Shown here one piece after another: positions 15,347-22,058 of a DNA stretch of 22,229 nucleotides. Both the position numbers and the translations under genes were made by a program. Origin of the DNA: a virus. The stretch is taken from positions 1 through 22,229 of the IMG/VR virus record IMGVR_UViG_3300042923_000190. One strand, given 5' to 3'. How positions within the stretch are numbered: position 1 is the first letter of the stretch; each line of letters begins with the position of its first letter. The notes under the pieces were generated by a model that saw nothing but the letters and a program-made list of their open reading frames with translations, did not search any database and was not told where the DNA came from.

Positions 15347-16222
15347 TTAACTTGTTTTATTTTTGATATAGTCTGCCTCCGAGATATTCATCATTTTGCA
15401 GATGTACTTCTCGTCTGGAGTTAATATAGTTGTCGGTGCTGTCACACTACCTTGTGGCGGTAATGCGGAAGGCTTCCTACCAGACTGTTCAGCAAGCAGT
15501 TCCGTTTGCAATTGCTCCCGTTGTGCGGCGAATATCTTAGCACCATGTACGGCGTATACGGCATCCTTCAATGGAACATCGGGATTGCCTAGCGTCGTGA
15601 GCATGTAATTCCTTGCTTGATCGACATCGGCTTGTGTGAGGTATGGGTGTTCGGCGATGATCGCTTTCCCATCGTTTTCGATCCTAGCAACCCATTGCTC
15701 GAACTTTACTTGGGTAAGCGTTAGATTAGCGGACTCGGCTTCCTGCTTTACTCTGGTAAGTTCTGCTTCGTTTTGCGCGACACGAGGAACCAAGGATGGA
15801 ATTTGTTCGTCCGTATACCCTTCGGCTTTCAGTCGTTCGGCTATCTGTGCGTGCTGGATTTCCGTCATCAACTGTTCGACCGTCTTGCCTGACATTTCCG
15901 CAATCGTTTTGGCGAACTTCACTTCCGGCGAGTTCTCCAATGCGGTCTGAGCGATTTTCGCTTCCCTCGCTCTACGGCGTTCGGCGTTGGCGGCGTTGAC
16001 GTCAGGTGCTTCCGGCGTTGTTGGTTCTTCGACAGTTGGTTTTGGCGTTACTGGTTCAGCGGGTTTAGGCGGCTCAACCACTGGCGGCGTCGGCGTTGTC
16101 GGCTCAACGACTGGCTCTCCTTCTACTACGTTGTCCGGTTGTGTTGCGTTGAACTTCGTAAGAGTGGTTTCCAAGTCTTCAATAACAACGTTTTCTTGCG
16201 CCATGTACTCGTCCAAATTCAT
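15347..16222 (-). CDS. Capsid scaffolding protein (291 aa)
   Basis: This acidic, highly helical protein has a Pro/Thr/Val/Glu-rich linker at about 35-75 (EPTTPTPPVVEPPKPAEPV), then a long coiled-coil-like region (AERRRAREAKIAQ, IAERLKAEGYTDEQIPSLV). Its C-terminal basic helix is ILTPDEKYICKMMNISEADY, the 'LTP ... MGIS-EEEY' ending typical of scaffolds in Gram-positive phages. It directs procapsid assembly and exits before packaging. Its position just before decoration and capsid genes fits. The start is ATG 16222, with AAAGGGG 8 nt upstream. An in-frame TTG at 16330 falls on the -35 box of the promoter and has no SD, so the 36-residue extension is rejected. Confidence 0.8.
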   Translation of the reverse strand: MNLDEYMAQENVVIEDLETTLTKFNATQPDNVVEGEPVVEPTTPTPPVVEPPKPAEPVTPKPTVEEPTTPEAPDVNAANAERRRAREAKIAQTALENSPEVKFAKTIAEMSGKTVEQLMTEIQHAQIAERLKAEGYTDEQIPSLVPRVAQNEAELTRVKQEAESANLTLTQVKFEQWVARIENDGKAIIAEHPYLTQADVDQARNYMLTTLGNPDVPLKDAVYAVHGAKIFAAQREQLQTELLAEQSGRKPSALPPQGSVTAPTTILTPDEKYICKMMNISEADYIKNKTS

Positions 16223-16230
16223 GTCGATAT

Positions 16231-16237
16231 CCCCTTT
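16231..16237 (-). promoter_or_regulatory. SD site fixing scaffold start
   Basis: AAAGGGG followed by ATATCGAC leads to the ATG at 16222. It decides the scaffold start over the longer in-frame frame opening at 16330. Confidence 0.75.
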
Positions 16238-16265
16238 ACCTTTTTGCGCGTGGTTCGCGTGATTT

Positions 16266-16284
16266 GCCGCTGTGCGGGTGCGGC
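16266..16284 (-). other. GC-rich hairpin in scaffold leader
   Basis: GCCGC and GCGGC form a 5-bp all-GC stem around a 9-nt loop in the predicted 5' leader of the scaffold transcript. It might stabilise the mRNA or be a binding site for feedback control. The stem is short, so chance cannot be excluded. Confidence 0.35.
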
Positions 16285-16301
16285 TCCCGTAGGTGGGGAT
16301 T

Positions 16302-16330
16302 AATCTACCGGAATATGTAACTCCTGTCAA
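16302..16330 (-). promoter_or_regulatory. Sigma-A-like promoter for scaffold-capsid transcript
   Basis: On the minus strand a perfect TTGACA (16330-16325) is followed by exactly 17 nt and TAGATT (16307-16302, 4 of 6 matches to TATAAT). It lies just downstream of the terminator that follows the portal gene and about 80 nt before the scaffold start. This would start a separate transcript for scaffold, decoration and capsid proteins by host RNA polymerase. Confidence 0.7.
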
Positions 16331-16360
16331 GATAGAATACTCTATATGTGGTACAAACAG

Positions 16361-16390
16361 AGAAAAACCACCCCTAGAGGTGGTATTTTG
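16361..16390 (-). terminator. Rho-independent terminator after portal gene
   Basis: ACCACC (16384-16379) pairs with GGTGGT (16372-16367) around the 6-nt loop TCTAGG. Five U residues follow on the minus strand, and an A-rich run precedes the stem. It lies about 14 nt after the portal stop codon (TAA, 16404). It ends the packaging transcript before the promoter at 16302-16330. Confidence 0.85.
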
Positions 16391-16403
16391 CTCTATTAGA
16401 CTG

Positions 16404-18395
16404 TTATCCCGCCGTCATTGCGCCCATAGCTTGGGCGTCAGCCGAACCGCTCGGCGCGGTCGCGTCAACTTGTGCCTGCGAAGTTCCTGCTTCTTCGGCT
16501 TGTTGTGGGTTTACTGCCAAACCGTTGTTTAAGTGTTGTGCAGTAAGTTCGAGATTGCTTTGATCGGCGATGACTTGATTCATGAGCATTTGTTGCATGG
16601 TGTCGTAGATAACTTGTGGATCTTTGCTGGTGACGTTGAACGCGATTTCCCCAGTAGGCATAAGCTTTGGAGGTTGTGCCTTCTTTTGTTGTTGTTGAAG
16701 TTCGACGTCCTTCTGCATACGCTCCAAGATGAGTTCTTTGTCCTTGTAGTTGGACATTTTAAGGAACTCTTGTGGCGTTATGATAGCAGGCGTATAGCCG
16801 TATTTCCCTTGGATATCCAACAGTTCTTTAGCCTCGATCTTGCGTGCCTCTTCGGTAGACGGAGCCACGGCGTAGGTGTCGCATGTGGACATCCATTCTA
16901 GCTGGTCAGCCATTTTTTCCTCGATAGGTTCGTAGTCGCTGAACGTCACCTTGCCGTCTGCGCCGCGATCCGGTAGAGTCCGCTTCTCCGTCCACTTGTA
17001 CATAATCATCTTACGGATGATGTCGGACAAGTCCTCTACGAAAGCGTCTATTTGCTTCATCTTATCGCGGTCGCGGATAGAGGCTTGATCTATCAGACTA
17101 CGTACCCCGGTCGATGTCGTCAAGGAGCCAACGGATTGACCTGTGTACGCTTCACTTACGCCCGTTGTCTCCCGGATGTCTGCCTTCATCGCATTGTCGA
17201 CTTCGAACAGACCTTGTGGAATTACTGGAGGAACCGACCACATGATAGACTTGTTCGCGTCTACGTCGTTGGTTGTCCACGTTTTGCCCGGCAAAGTCCC
17301 GGTTAACGCCACTTCCTGTGCGCTAATGCCAGAGGAACGGGTGATGACCTTTTGCGGGTTTTGATGCATCGTCGCGATGATGCTATACGTCTGTTGTGTC
17401 TTGTTGATTATACGTTGGTTTTCTAGCAAGTCCATGACAGTAGATGTGCCGTGGAATTGTTGTTCCTCTTGCTCATCCAATAGAGCCGCAAACGGATAGC
17501 AGTTTGGCTTCATATCTTCGATACGCAAAAGATAGAAATCCGTGTTGCGTAGGTAATACGTGACATCCAGTTGGTATTTCCCTAACTTGGTAAGGTACCG
17601 TTCCCAATGGATATGTACGGTTGCCATGTAGTCCTTATCGTCGGCAATTGCGGCGTTACTTGGTGTGTAGTCCCGAGGGAGTGTCCGACCGTCTGCCGTA
17701 TCTTGGTGTTCCAGATGGTCGCTGGTCAGCGCGTCCAGCTTCGCCAACGTGCCCTCTTTCTCGCAATACTCGCGGAACGCTGGATTGTGCTTCACCGTGT
17801 TGAGCGGCATCGTCTCTGGCGTGTCTATGAATTTTGCCTCTTCAATACAGAGCGCGTCCGGGTCGATAAAGAATCGGTCAATAGACCACAACTTTACACA
17901 GATTTTGCCTTGGTAAAGTCGGTTGCCTTCCTTCTTGTCCGCATCGTATACGCCGCCTACGTAGTTCCGTTCGTCGAAGACATAGGCTACTGATGTACCC
18001 TTTAATAGAGCGCGGTCGATAGCCCAACGTACAGTACGACCTACTTTGCCCCATTTCCACACGTGCTGGTACGCCTTCTGCAAGCGTTCAATAGGCTCTA
18101 CAAACTGTTGCTCCAGCGGGGTGACTTGTGTCGTCGGAATCTCAGCCGCCAAATGGGCACGTTTGATCGTACGAATATAGCGAATCATATTCGTAACAGG
18201 CTTTGGAATCCAAGGTGGTATGTTCGCGTCCTTCCACTGGTCGCCGCGATCATAGATGTCTAGTATGCGCCATAAGGCTATCTTCTTGATGATTGCCTGT
18301 TCGGCACGCATGAATCGCTGGTAGTAGTTGTTGATTTTACCTGCAACTAGGACTGATTTCTCGACATTCTTATCTTGCTTTTCGAGGTCTGCCAT
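16404..18395 (-). CDS. Portal protein (663 aa)
   Basis: Length and pattern match P22/T7-like podovirus portals. The N-terminus has an aromatic, helical region (KINNYYQRFMRAEQAIIKKI), then YDRGDQWKDANIPPWIPKPV (about 49-68) and TNMIRYIRTIKRAHLAAEIP. The central core includes IDRFFIDPDALCIEEAKF, a stem/wing segment NCYPFAALLDEQEEQQFHGT, and QQTYSIIATMHQNPQKVITR. The C-terminus is a long Gln/Lys-rich helix (ERMQKDVELQQQQKKAQPPK) with a Gly/Ala tail. Twelve copies form the DNA channel at one capsid vertex and contact terminase. Its ATG overlaps the preceding TAA (TAATG), with AGGAGGT about 12 nt upstream. The terminator after it closes the packaging block. Confidence 0.85.
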   Translation of the reverse strand: MADLEKQDKNVEKSVLVAGKINNYYQRFMRAEQAIIKKIALWRILDIYDRGDQWKDANIPPWIPKPVTNMIRYIRTIKRAHLAAEIPTTQVTPLEQQFVEPIERLQKAYQHVWKWGKVGRTVRWAIDRALLKGTSVAYVFDERNYVGGVYDADKKEGNRLYQGKICVKLWSIDRFFIDPDALCIEEAKFIDTPETMPLNTVKHNPAFREYCEKEGTLAKLDALTSDHLEHQDTADGRTLPRDYTPSNAAIADDKDYMATVHIHWERYLTKLGKYQLDVTYYLRNTDFYLLRIEDMKPNCYPFAALLDEQEEQQFHGTSTVMDLLENQRIINKTQQTYSIIATMHQNPQKVITRSSGISAQEVALTGTLPGKTWTTNDVDANKSIMWSVPPVIPQGLFEVDNAMKADIRETTGVSEAYTGQSVGSLTTSTGVRSLIDQASIRDRDKMKQIDAFVEDLSDIIRKMIMYKWTEKRTLPDRGADGKVTFSDYEPIEEKMADQLEWMSTCDTYAVAPSTEEARKIEAKELLDIQGKYGYTPAIITPQEFLKMSNYKDKELILERMQKDVELQQQQKKAQPPKLMPTGEIAFNVTSKDPQVIYDTMQQMLMNQVIADQSNLELTAQHLNNGLAVNPQQAEEAGTSQAQVDATAPSGSADAQAMGAMTAG

Positions 18396-18715
18396 TATTG
18401 GTAATCAACCTCCTTTTTATTTGCCGCCCGCTCTTTCGCTATTAACTCGTTTAAGTAGGCTTCGTCTTCTAGCGACATTCCGGGGTAAACGGGTTCCTCT
18501 TTCTTCTCTTCCACAACCACTGGCGGGTCGATACGCTCCAGTAGGGAACGGAACTCCGTGAGCCAGAGGATGCCGATAGAGATTGCCGCGAACCGTTCGC
18601 CTTTGACCATTGCTGTCTCGATCTTCTTGACGTCAGACGTCAGTAAGTCAATCGTTTGAAAGGTAGCGTCGTTGTAGTAGAGGACATACGGGTGTTTCTT
18701 TAACTCTCTTCCCAT
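18395..18715 (-). CDS. Small unknown protein between terminase and portal (106 aa)
   Basis: I do not recognise this protein. It is acidic to neutral and mostly helical (DLLTSDVKKIETAMVKGERF, then IGILWLTEFRSLLERI), with an acidic Glu/Lys-rich C-terminal third (VVVEEKKEEPVYPG, LEDEAYLNELIAKERAANKK). No membrane span or cysteine motif is seen. The start at 18715 (MGRELKK) is 1 nt after the terminase stop, with GTGGGG upstream. An ATG five codons earlier lies inside the terminase gene and has no SD. The stop overlaps the portal start by TAATG, so it is translated with the packaging genes. A packaging accessory or head-assembly role is a guess from position. Confidence 0.7.
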   Translation of the reverse strand: MGRELKKHPYVLYYNDATFQTIDLLTSDVKKIETAMVKGERFAAISIGILWLTEFRSLLERIDPPVVVEEKKEEPVYPGMSLEDEAYLNELIAKERAANKKEVDYQ

Positions 18716-18716
18716 G

Positions 18717-20213
18717 TCAATACCCCACATCCAAATAGTTTAGTTTTTGGTACTCGCGATAATCGAACATGTCTTCCTCTGAATGGAGCCTATTAAAGTC
18801 TTCCATAGTGCCGGGACGGGAGCCAATGGTTCTAAGCATGTCGGGGTCGTCTGGTAACTCCATCATCATGTAGCGCAAAGCGTCCATCGCGTGATCGTGT
18901 TTTTTCTCAGGATTTTCGTCGAGATTTTCGTCGTCATCCATCGACAATTCAGGATACTTGTACCCTATCATTTCTCGCTTGGTGTTTATACACCGTGCGA
19001 ATATCTTCAACTTACCTCGTTCGATGTAACTGTTTACCTTCATCAATCCGGCTTCCATTTTGTTGTTTCCCGGTTGCCAGAAGATGCCGTATTCCTGATA
19101 GAGTCCCATGACACTCTTTCCGTCTGAGGTTTGTTTGTTAGCCATAGACGGATCGCCCTTCATGTATCTTAGGAGTCCGGTAGGAATAAGTTCGAACTTG
19201 GGTTTGAGGGCGGCGGCGTGTTCGGGAACGACCTTTCCGGCGACGTAGTATTCGTCATAGATGTATACGATTCCTTCCACCGGGTCAATTGCTCCTGTAA
19301 GAACTGCTGTAGGATTCCTTCGCCCAAAATCTCCTCCAATGATTCGTTCAAAGTGCGGTTGTATGAGTTCGTCATTGTCTTCAATAAATGTTGATATGGC
19401 GTTGACATATACTGCCCCCTCTGCATGGTCAAACGAACCTCGGGTAAATCGGTTGATCCACCATGTTGGTTTGTTCTTGGTAATTTTAGCGAGGAAGTCG
19501 GCAGGCAGGTACTTGTTAAGGGAAGTTGCCCATATGAAGCAAAGTATGTCGGGATCATAGTCTTCATGTTCGGGATGGAGCGGGCTTCTTCTGGCTTCAT
19601 TTTCTACGATTACCTCCTTGATCCAACCCAAGTCCGGGTTAGAGCATATGAAAAATGCGCGATTCCAGCCAAGCGGGTGCCGCAAACGTGCCAAGATTTG
19701 ATCGTAGATTGTGCGCTTGATGCCAGAGGCTTCTTCCATGTGACAATGTGCGGCGTTGATCGACCGTAGCTTCTCTTCATCGTCTGAGGGTATGCCCCAT
19801 ATGACGTAACCGTTGGTTAAAGTTATCGTCATTTCCTGCTTATTAATGGAGTCAATAAGAGGCGGCGGGATTACTTCATCTAATAGGAGTTTCCACGTCG
19901 TCTTTTTAAGTAGCGGCAAGGTCGGAGCCGTGACCAAGCCAACGCTCTTAGGGCACTCCAGCGCACGTAGGAAAAACTCATGCACCGACGCCTTCGATTT
20001 TGCCGATCCGTACCCGCCGAAAATGCCGATAGTTTGTAGCTTATAAGTGCCGTCTTCATTGATGTTGAATGGAGCCTCATGGAACAATTCTTGGTAGTCT
20101 TGCGGATTGTACGTTAGCTGGAGCGCACCGCAAACCGGGCATTCCAAGTAGGATGGATGTTCATCCCTTGGCGGCTGGAGTTCCGCTTGTTCGCATTGAG
20201 GACATGTTATCAC
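18717..20213 (-). CDS. terL: Large terminase subunit with N-terminal zinc ribbon (498 aa)
   Basis: ATPase and nuclease landmarks are in order: Walker A GGYGSAKS (66-73, Lys72), a Walker B region AHCHMEEAS (155-163) and the coupling motif SNP (191-193). The RNase-H-like nuclease then begins with Asp295 in IIGGDFGRRNPT, a second Asp354 in GDPSMANK and Asp444 in HDHAMDALRYM. The enzyme pumps and cuts DNA at the portal. It begins CPQC (4-7) and CPVC (25-28), a four-cysteine zinc ribbon ahead of the ATPase. Walker A has Ala where Gly is usual before Lys. The start is GTG 20213, with GGGGTGA 6 nt upstream. An AT-rich repeat gap lies directly 5'. About 50 residues follow the nuclease. Confidence 0.92.
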   Translation of the reverse strand: MITCPQCEQAELQPPRDEHPSYLECPVCGALQLTYNPQDYQELFHEAPFNINEDGTYKLQTIGIFGGYGSAKSKASVHEFFLRALECPKSVGLVTAPTLPLLKKTTWKLLLDEVIPPPLIDSINKQEMTITLTNGYVIWGIPSDDEEKLRSINAAHCHMEEASGIKRTIYDQILARLRHPLGWNRAFFICSNPDLGWIKEVIVENEARRSPLHPEHEDYDPDILCFIWATSLNKYLPADFLAKITKNKPTWWINRFTRGSFDHAEGAVYVNAISTFIEDNDELIQPHFERIIGGDFGRRNPTAVLTGAIDPVEGIVYIYDEYYVAGKVVPEHAAALKPKFELIPTGLLRYMKGDPSMANKQTSDGKSVMGLYQEYGIFWQPGNNKMEAGLMKVNSYIERGKLKIFARCINTKREMIGYKYPELSMDDDENLDENPEKKHDHAMDALRYMMMELPDDPDMLRTIGSRPGTMEDFNRLHSEEDMFDYREYQKLNYLDVGY

Positions 20214-20225
20214 AGCCTGTCACCC

Positions 20226-20262
20226 CTGATATAGTAGCTGATATAGTTCATAAGATATATCA
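20226..20262. repeat. Iterated CTGATATAGT / TATATCA elements upstream of terL
   Basis: In the only AT-rich gap of the packaging block a perfect 10-bp direct repeat CTGATATAGT occurs at 20226-20235 and 20238-20247 (12-bp period). TGATATA (20239-20245) is also inverted against TATATCA (20256-20262). The last copy overlaps the stop codon of the upstream gene. It could be a small-terminase or regulator binding site, or an RNA stem limiting terL translation. Confidence 0.5.
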
Positions 20263-20991
20263 ATCTGGCTCGGACTTCGCTTGCTCCAACTGCTTTTTAT
20301 GCGTCTCATCTTTATGAGACATTTCTTGTGCGTGCTTATCGTCGTTTTGGTTGAGTTGCTGGTTGCCTTGGCTGGTTGCCTGCTGGTGGGCTTCCTCGCC
20401 ATGAGCCAAGGATTGCTCATGAAGGTCGTCGCTTTGCTCCATGCCTTGTACTGCTTGCGCCTTGGCTAGTTCTGCCTGCTCAGCTTGTACCTGAATTTTA
20501 GCCTCCGATTGGGCTTGTTCCAGTTGCATTTTATGCTGTGCTTTCATCTGCTCCATTTCGAGTTGTTTTTCCATCTTGTATTCCTCGAATTGTAGCTTCT
20601 GTTCTTCGAACTTCATTTTCATGTCCATTTCTTGCTGTTTTAAGGCGAGTTCCGCTTGCTTCTGTTCGGTGTTGTCAGCACCGTCATTTTGGATCAAAGG
20701 AACCAGAGAGGAAATGGATTGCGACAACTGCGTGACGAACGTGACTTTTTGGTATGTAACCATGTCTTGTTGTTGGAGGATTTTCGTTAAGTAAATCAAC
20801 ATGAGATTAATCGTCTGGTGCGCGTGGTTTTCCGTGAGTTTGTCGGGAGGAGCCAGAGGCATTCCGATGTTCATCGGTTTTGGGGGTATGCCGGGCATTG
20901 CCGTGCCGTCCTGTGGTCTTGCTGGCGTCATGCCCATCGGAGCAACACCAGAGCCAGCGAGGATTCCTGTCGTCGGTTGGTTCATTCCCAT
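20260..20991 (-). CDS. Coiled-coil protein of packaging block (243 aa)
   Basis: A Pro/Gly/Met-rich N-terminus (about 1-55, TGILAGSGVAPMGMTPARPQ) precedes a helical region. From about residue 100 on it is a long Gln/Glu/Lys/Met-rich coiled coil (ELALKQQEMDMKMKFEEQKL). Near the end a 17-residue His-containing unit is repeated: DDLHEQSLAHGEEAHQQ, then DDKHAQEMSHKDETHKK. No enzyme motif is present. Start choice: ATG at 20991 overlaps the previous TAA (TAATG), with AGAGGTG 7 nt before it. An ATG two codons earlier is too close to that SD. Similar Gln/Met-rich coiled coils are found near portal genes in other phages, but I know no function. An assembly chaperone or inner capsid role is possible. 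Confidence 0.75.
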   Translation of the reverse strand: MGMNQPTTGILAGSGVAPMGMTPARPQDGTAMPGIPPKPMNIGMPLAPPDKLTENHAHQTINLMLIYLTKILQQQDMVTYQKVTFVTQLSQSISSLVPLIQNDGADNTEQKQAELALKQQEMDMKMKFEEQKLQFEEYKMEKQLEMEQMKAQHKMQLEQAQSEAKIQVQAEQAELAKAQAVQGMEQSDDLHEQSLAHGEEAHQQATSQGNQQLNQNDDKHAQEMSHKDETHKKQLEQAKSEPD

Positions 20992-21503
20992 TACCATTCA
21001 CCTCTTACATATTTAGCGTATAGTTCGGCGTTCGCGAGTAGCAAGTCTTTCATGTCGGCAACGTCGCCGCACTCTTCTACTATCATTTTGTTGACTTGGA
21101 CGAAGTAATCCAGTAGAGCGCGTTGTGCCTTCATATTCTCTATTCGCAAGAGGTCGTTCGCGTTTGCTTCGGCGGCTTTTTTCTTCTGCAATTCCTCTTG
21201 CTTCGCTTTGCACGTTAAGCACGTACAGAATGACGGGTGTTTCCCGTCTTCCGTTATACGGCGTCCAGTGATTGTGCCTGTGCCGTCCATTACGTAGATC
21301 GGATGTTCGACACCCGGAGCGACGTTAAAAGGTGGTTTAGGAGCCAAGGATTCTAGTTCGCACAGCGTACACGGTTCGAATGCGGTGTGCTTGGCGCACA
21401 TTGTGTCGGAGACATACACTTTAGGTTCTCTTCGTTCTTCCTCGCAATCTCGGCAAGGCTCTCGGAGGTGGTGCTTGACGCACAAAATCTGGTGCTTATG
21501 CAT
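20991..21503 (-). CDS. Duplicated C-x-K-H zinc-motif protein (170 aa)
   Basis: I do not recognise the family. Two copies of a Cys/His motif are visible: LCVKHHLREPCRDCE (7-21) and MCAKHTAFEPCTLCE (35-49), giving C8-x2-H11-x5-C17-x2-C20 and C36-x2-H39-x5-C45-x2-C48. A third cysteine group CTCLTC lies at 93-98. Each repeat has three Cys and one or two His, enough for one zinc ion. The rest is helical (AKQEELQKKKAAEANAND) with a C-terminal hydrophobic-charged helix. It lies between the small-terminase candidate and the coiled-coil protein, with TAATG overlaps on both sides. That suggests it works in packaging, perhaps as a nucleic-acid or terminase-binding factor; this is inference. Confidence 0.8.
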   Translation of the reverse strand: MHKHQILCVKHHLREPCRDCEEERREPKVYVSDTMCAKHTAFEPCTLCELESLAPKPPFNVAPGVEHPIYVMDGTGTITGRRITEDGKHPSFCTCLTCKAKQEELQKKKAAEANANDLLRIENMKAQRALLDYFVQVNKMIVEECGDVADMKDLLLANAELYAKYVRGEW

Positions 21504-22042
21504 TAGAACGGATCGCCTCCAGCATCTTCTGAATTGGTAGGTTCAATTGCGCCGCTACTCGTCGTATGTCGAGCGTATAATTCATCGTCGTCGACGTCCG
21601 GTCGTTCGGCTGTTGGGACATAGGAGCCAGATGGTTCCTGTTTGACGGGTTTTCTAGGGCGTTGGACATAAGTTAGCACGACCGTTCTATTAGACTGTTC
21701 TTGGGTGAGGATTTGCGAGATTTCCGTGATCTGTTTTGCCGCTGTCGTGTTGCCGCCTGCCGCACTGGTAGCCAGAGCTTTGTGCGCTTTGCGGAAAGCG
21801 ATACCGGATTGAAACTGGATGACACCCTTAATGTACCGTTGAACAACGTCGAGACTGAGGAACGAACGCCACTCTTCGTGCGAGGTGTCCGGGTAAGCCG
21901 CAACGAGTTCGGAAGTGTCCCATGTCAGGAGGTCTGGATTGTTATCGAACTCCGTAGCCATGAGGTCGAACGTTTCTTTGACGTATTCGTGGTACGTTTC
22001 ATAGGCTTCCGTCTTCCTTAATAAAGACAACAGTTGAGCCAA
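21503..22042 (-). CDS. Small terminase subunit candidate (179 aa)
   Basis: An N-terminal helical region (LLSLLRKTEAYETYHEYVKE, then LLTWDTSELVAAYPDTSHEE, WRSFLSLDVVQRYIKGVI) is followed by FRKAHKALATSAAGGNTTAA and a predicted oligomerisation helix KQITEISQILTQEQ. Next comes VLTYVQRP, then an acidic disordered tail. This layout (DNA-binding helices, an oligomerisation core with 'A-A-K-x-I-x-x-I-x-x-L', and a beta hairpin) resembles small terminases of Gram-positive phages, which recognise the packaging site. The gene lies upstream of terL, as usual, but is separated from it by two genes. The start is TTG 22042, behind AAAGGAGG. The stop overlaps the next ATG (TAATG). No firm family match, so the role is provisional. 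Confidence 0.5.
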   Translation of the reverse strand: MAQLLSLLRKTEAYETYHEYVKETFDLMATEFDNNPDLLTWDTSELVAAYPDTSHEEWRSFLSLDVVQRYIKGVIQFQSGIAFRKAHKALATSAAGGNTTAAKQITEISQILTQEQSNRTVVLTYVQRPRKPVKQEPSGSYVPTAERPDVDDDELYARHTTSSGAIEPTNSEDAGGDPF

Positions 22043-22049
22043 GGAATGA

Positions 22050-22058
22050 GCCTCCTTT
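22050..22058 (-). promoter_or_regulatory. SD site fixing a TTG start
   Basis: AAAAGGAGG lies just after the TAA of the upstream partial gene. It leaves 7-8 nt before the TTG at 22042, the only start in this frame with such support. Confidence 0.75.

Noticed and set aside
15347-15420. Resemblance of the scaffold C-terminus (KYICKMM) to the fibre/spike module (TYICKKM), with a shared TTTTGCAGATGTAC run
   Set aside because: The scaffold ending fits the usual LTP...GIS-EEEY scaffold C-terminus, and no similarity extends beyond the short run.
16223-16330. 36-residue N-terminal extension of the scaffold from TTG at 16330
   Set aside because: That TTG is the -35 box of a good promoter and lacks an SD. 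AAAGGGG before ATG 16222 gives a better start.
18520-18525. CRISPR array, insertion sequence, tRNA or integrase/attachment sites anywhere in the window
   Set aside because: I looked on both strands and saw no regularly spaced repeats, transposase or integrase motifs, cloverleaf-like sequence or terminal inverted repeats. The coordinates given are a placeholder for the whole window.
20226-20262. Promoter upstream of terL from TTGATA-like sequence in the AT-rich gap
   Set aside because: No -10-like hexamer lies at 16-18 nt from the TTGATA. The spacing to TACTAT is about 21 nt.
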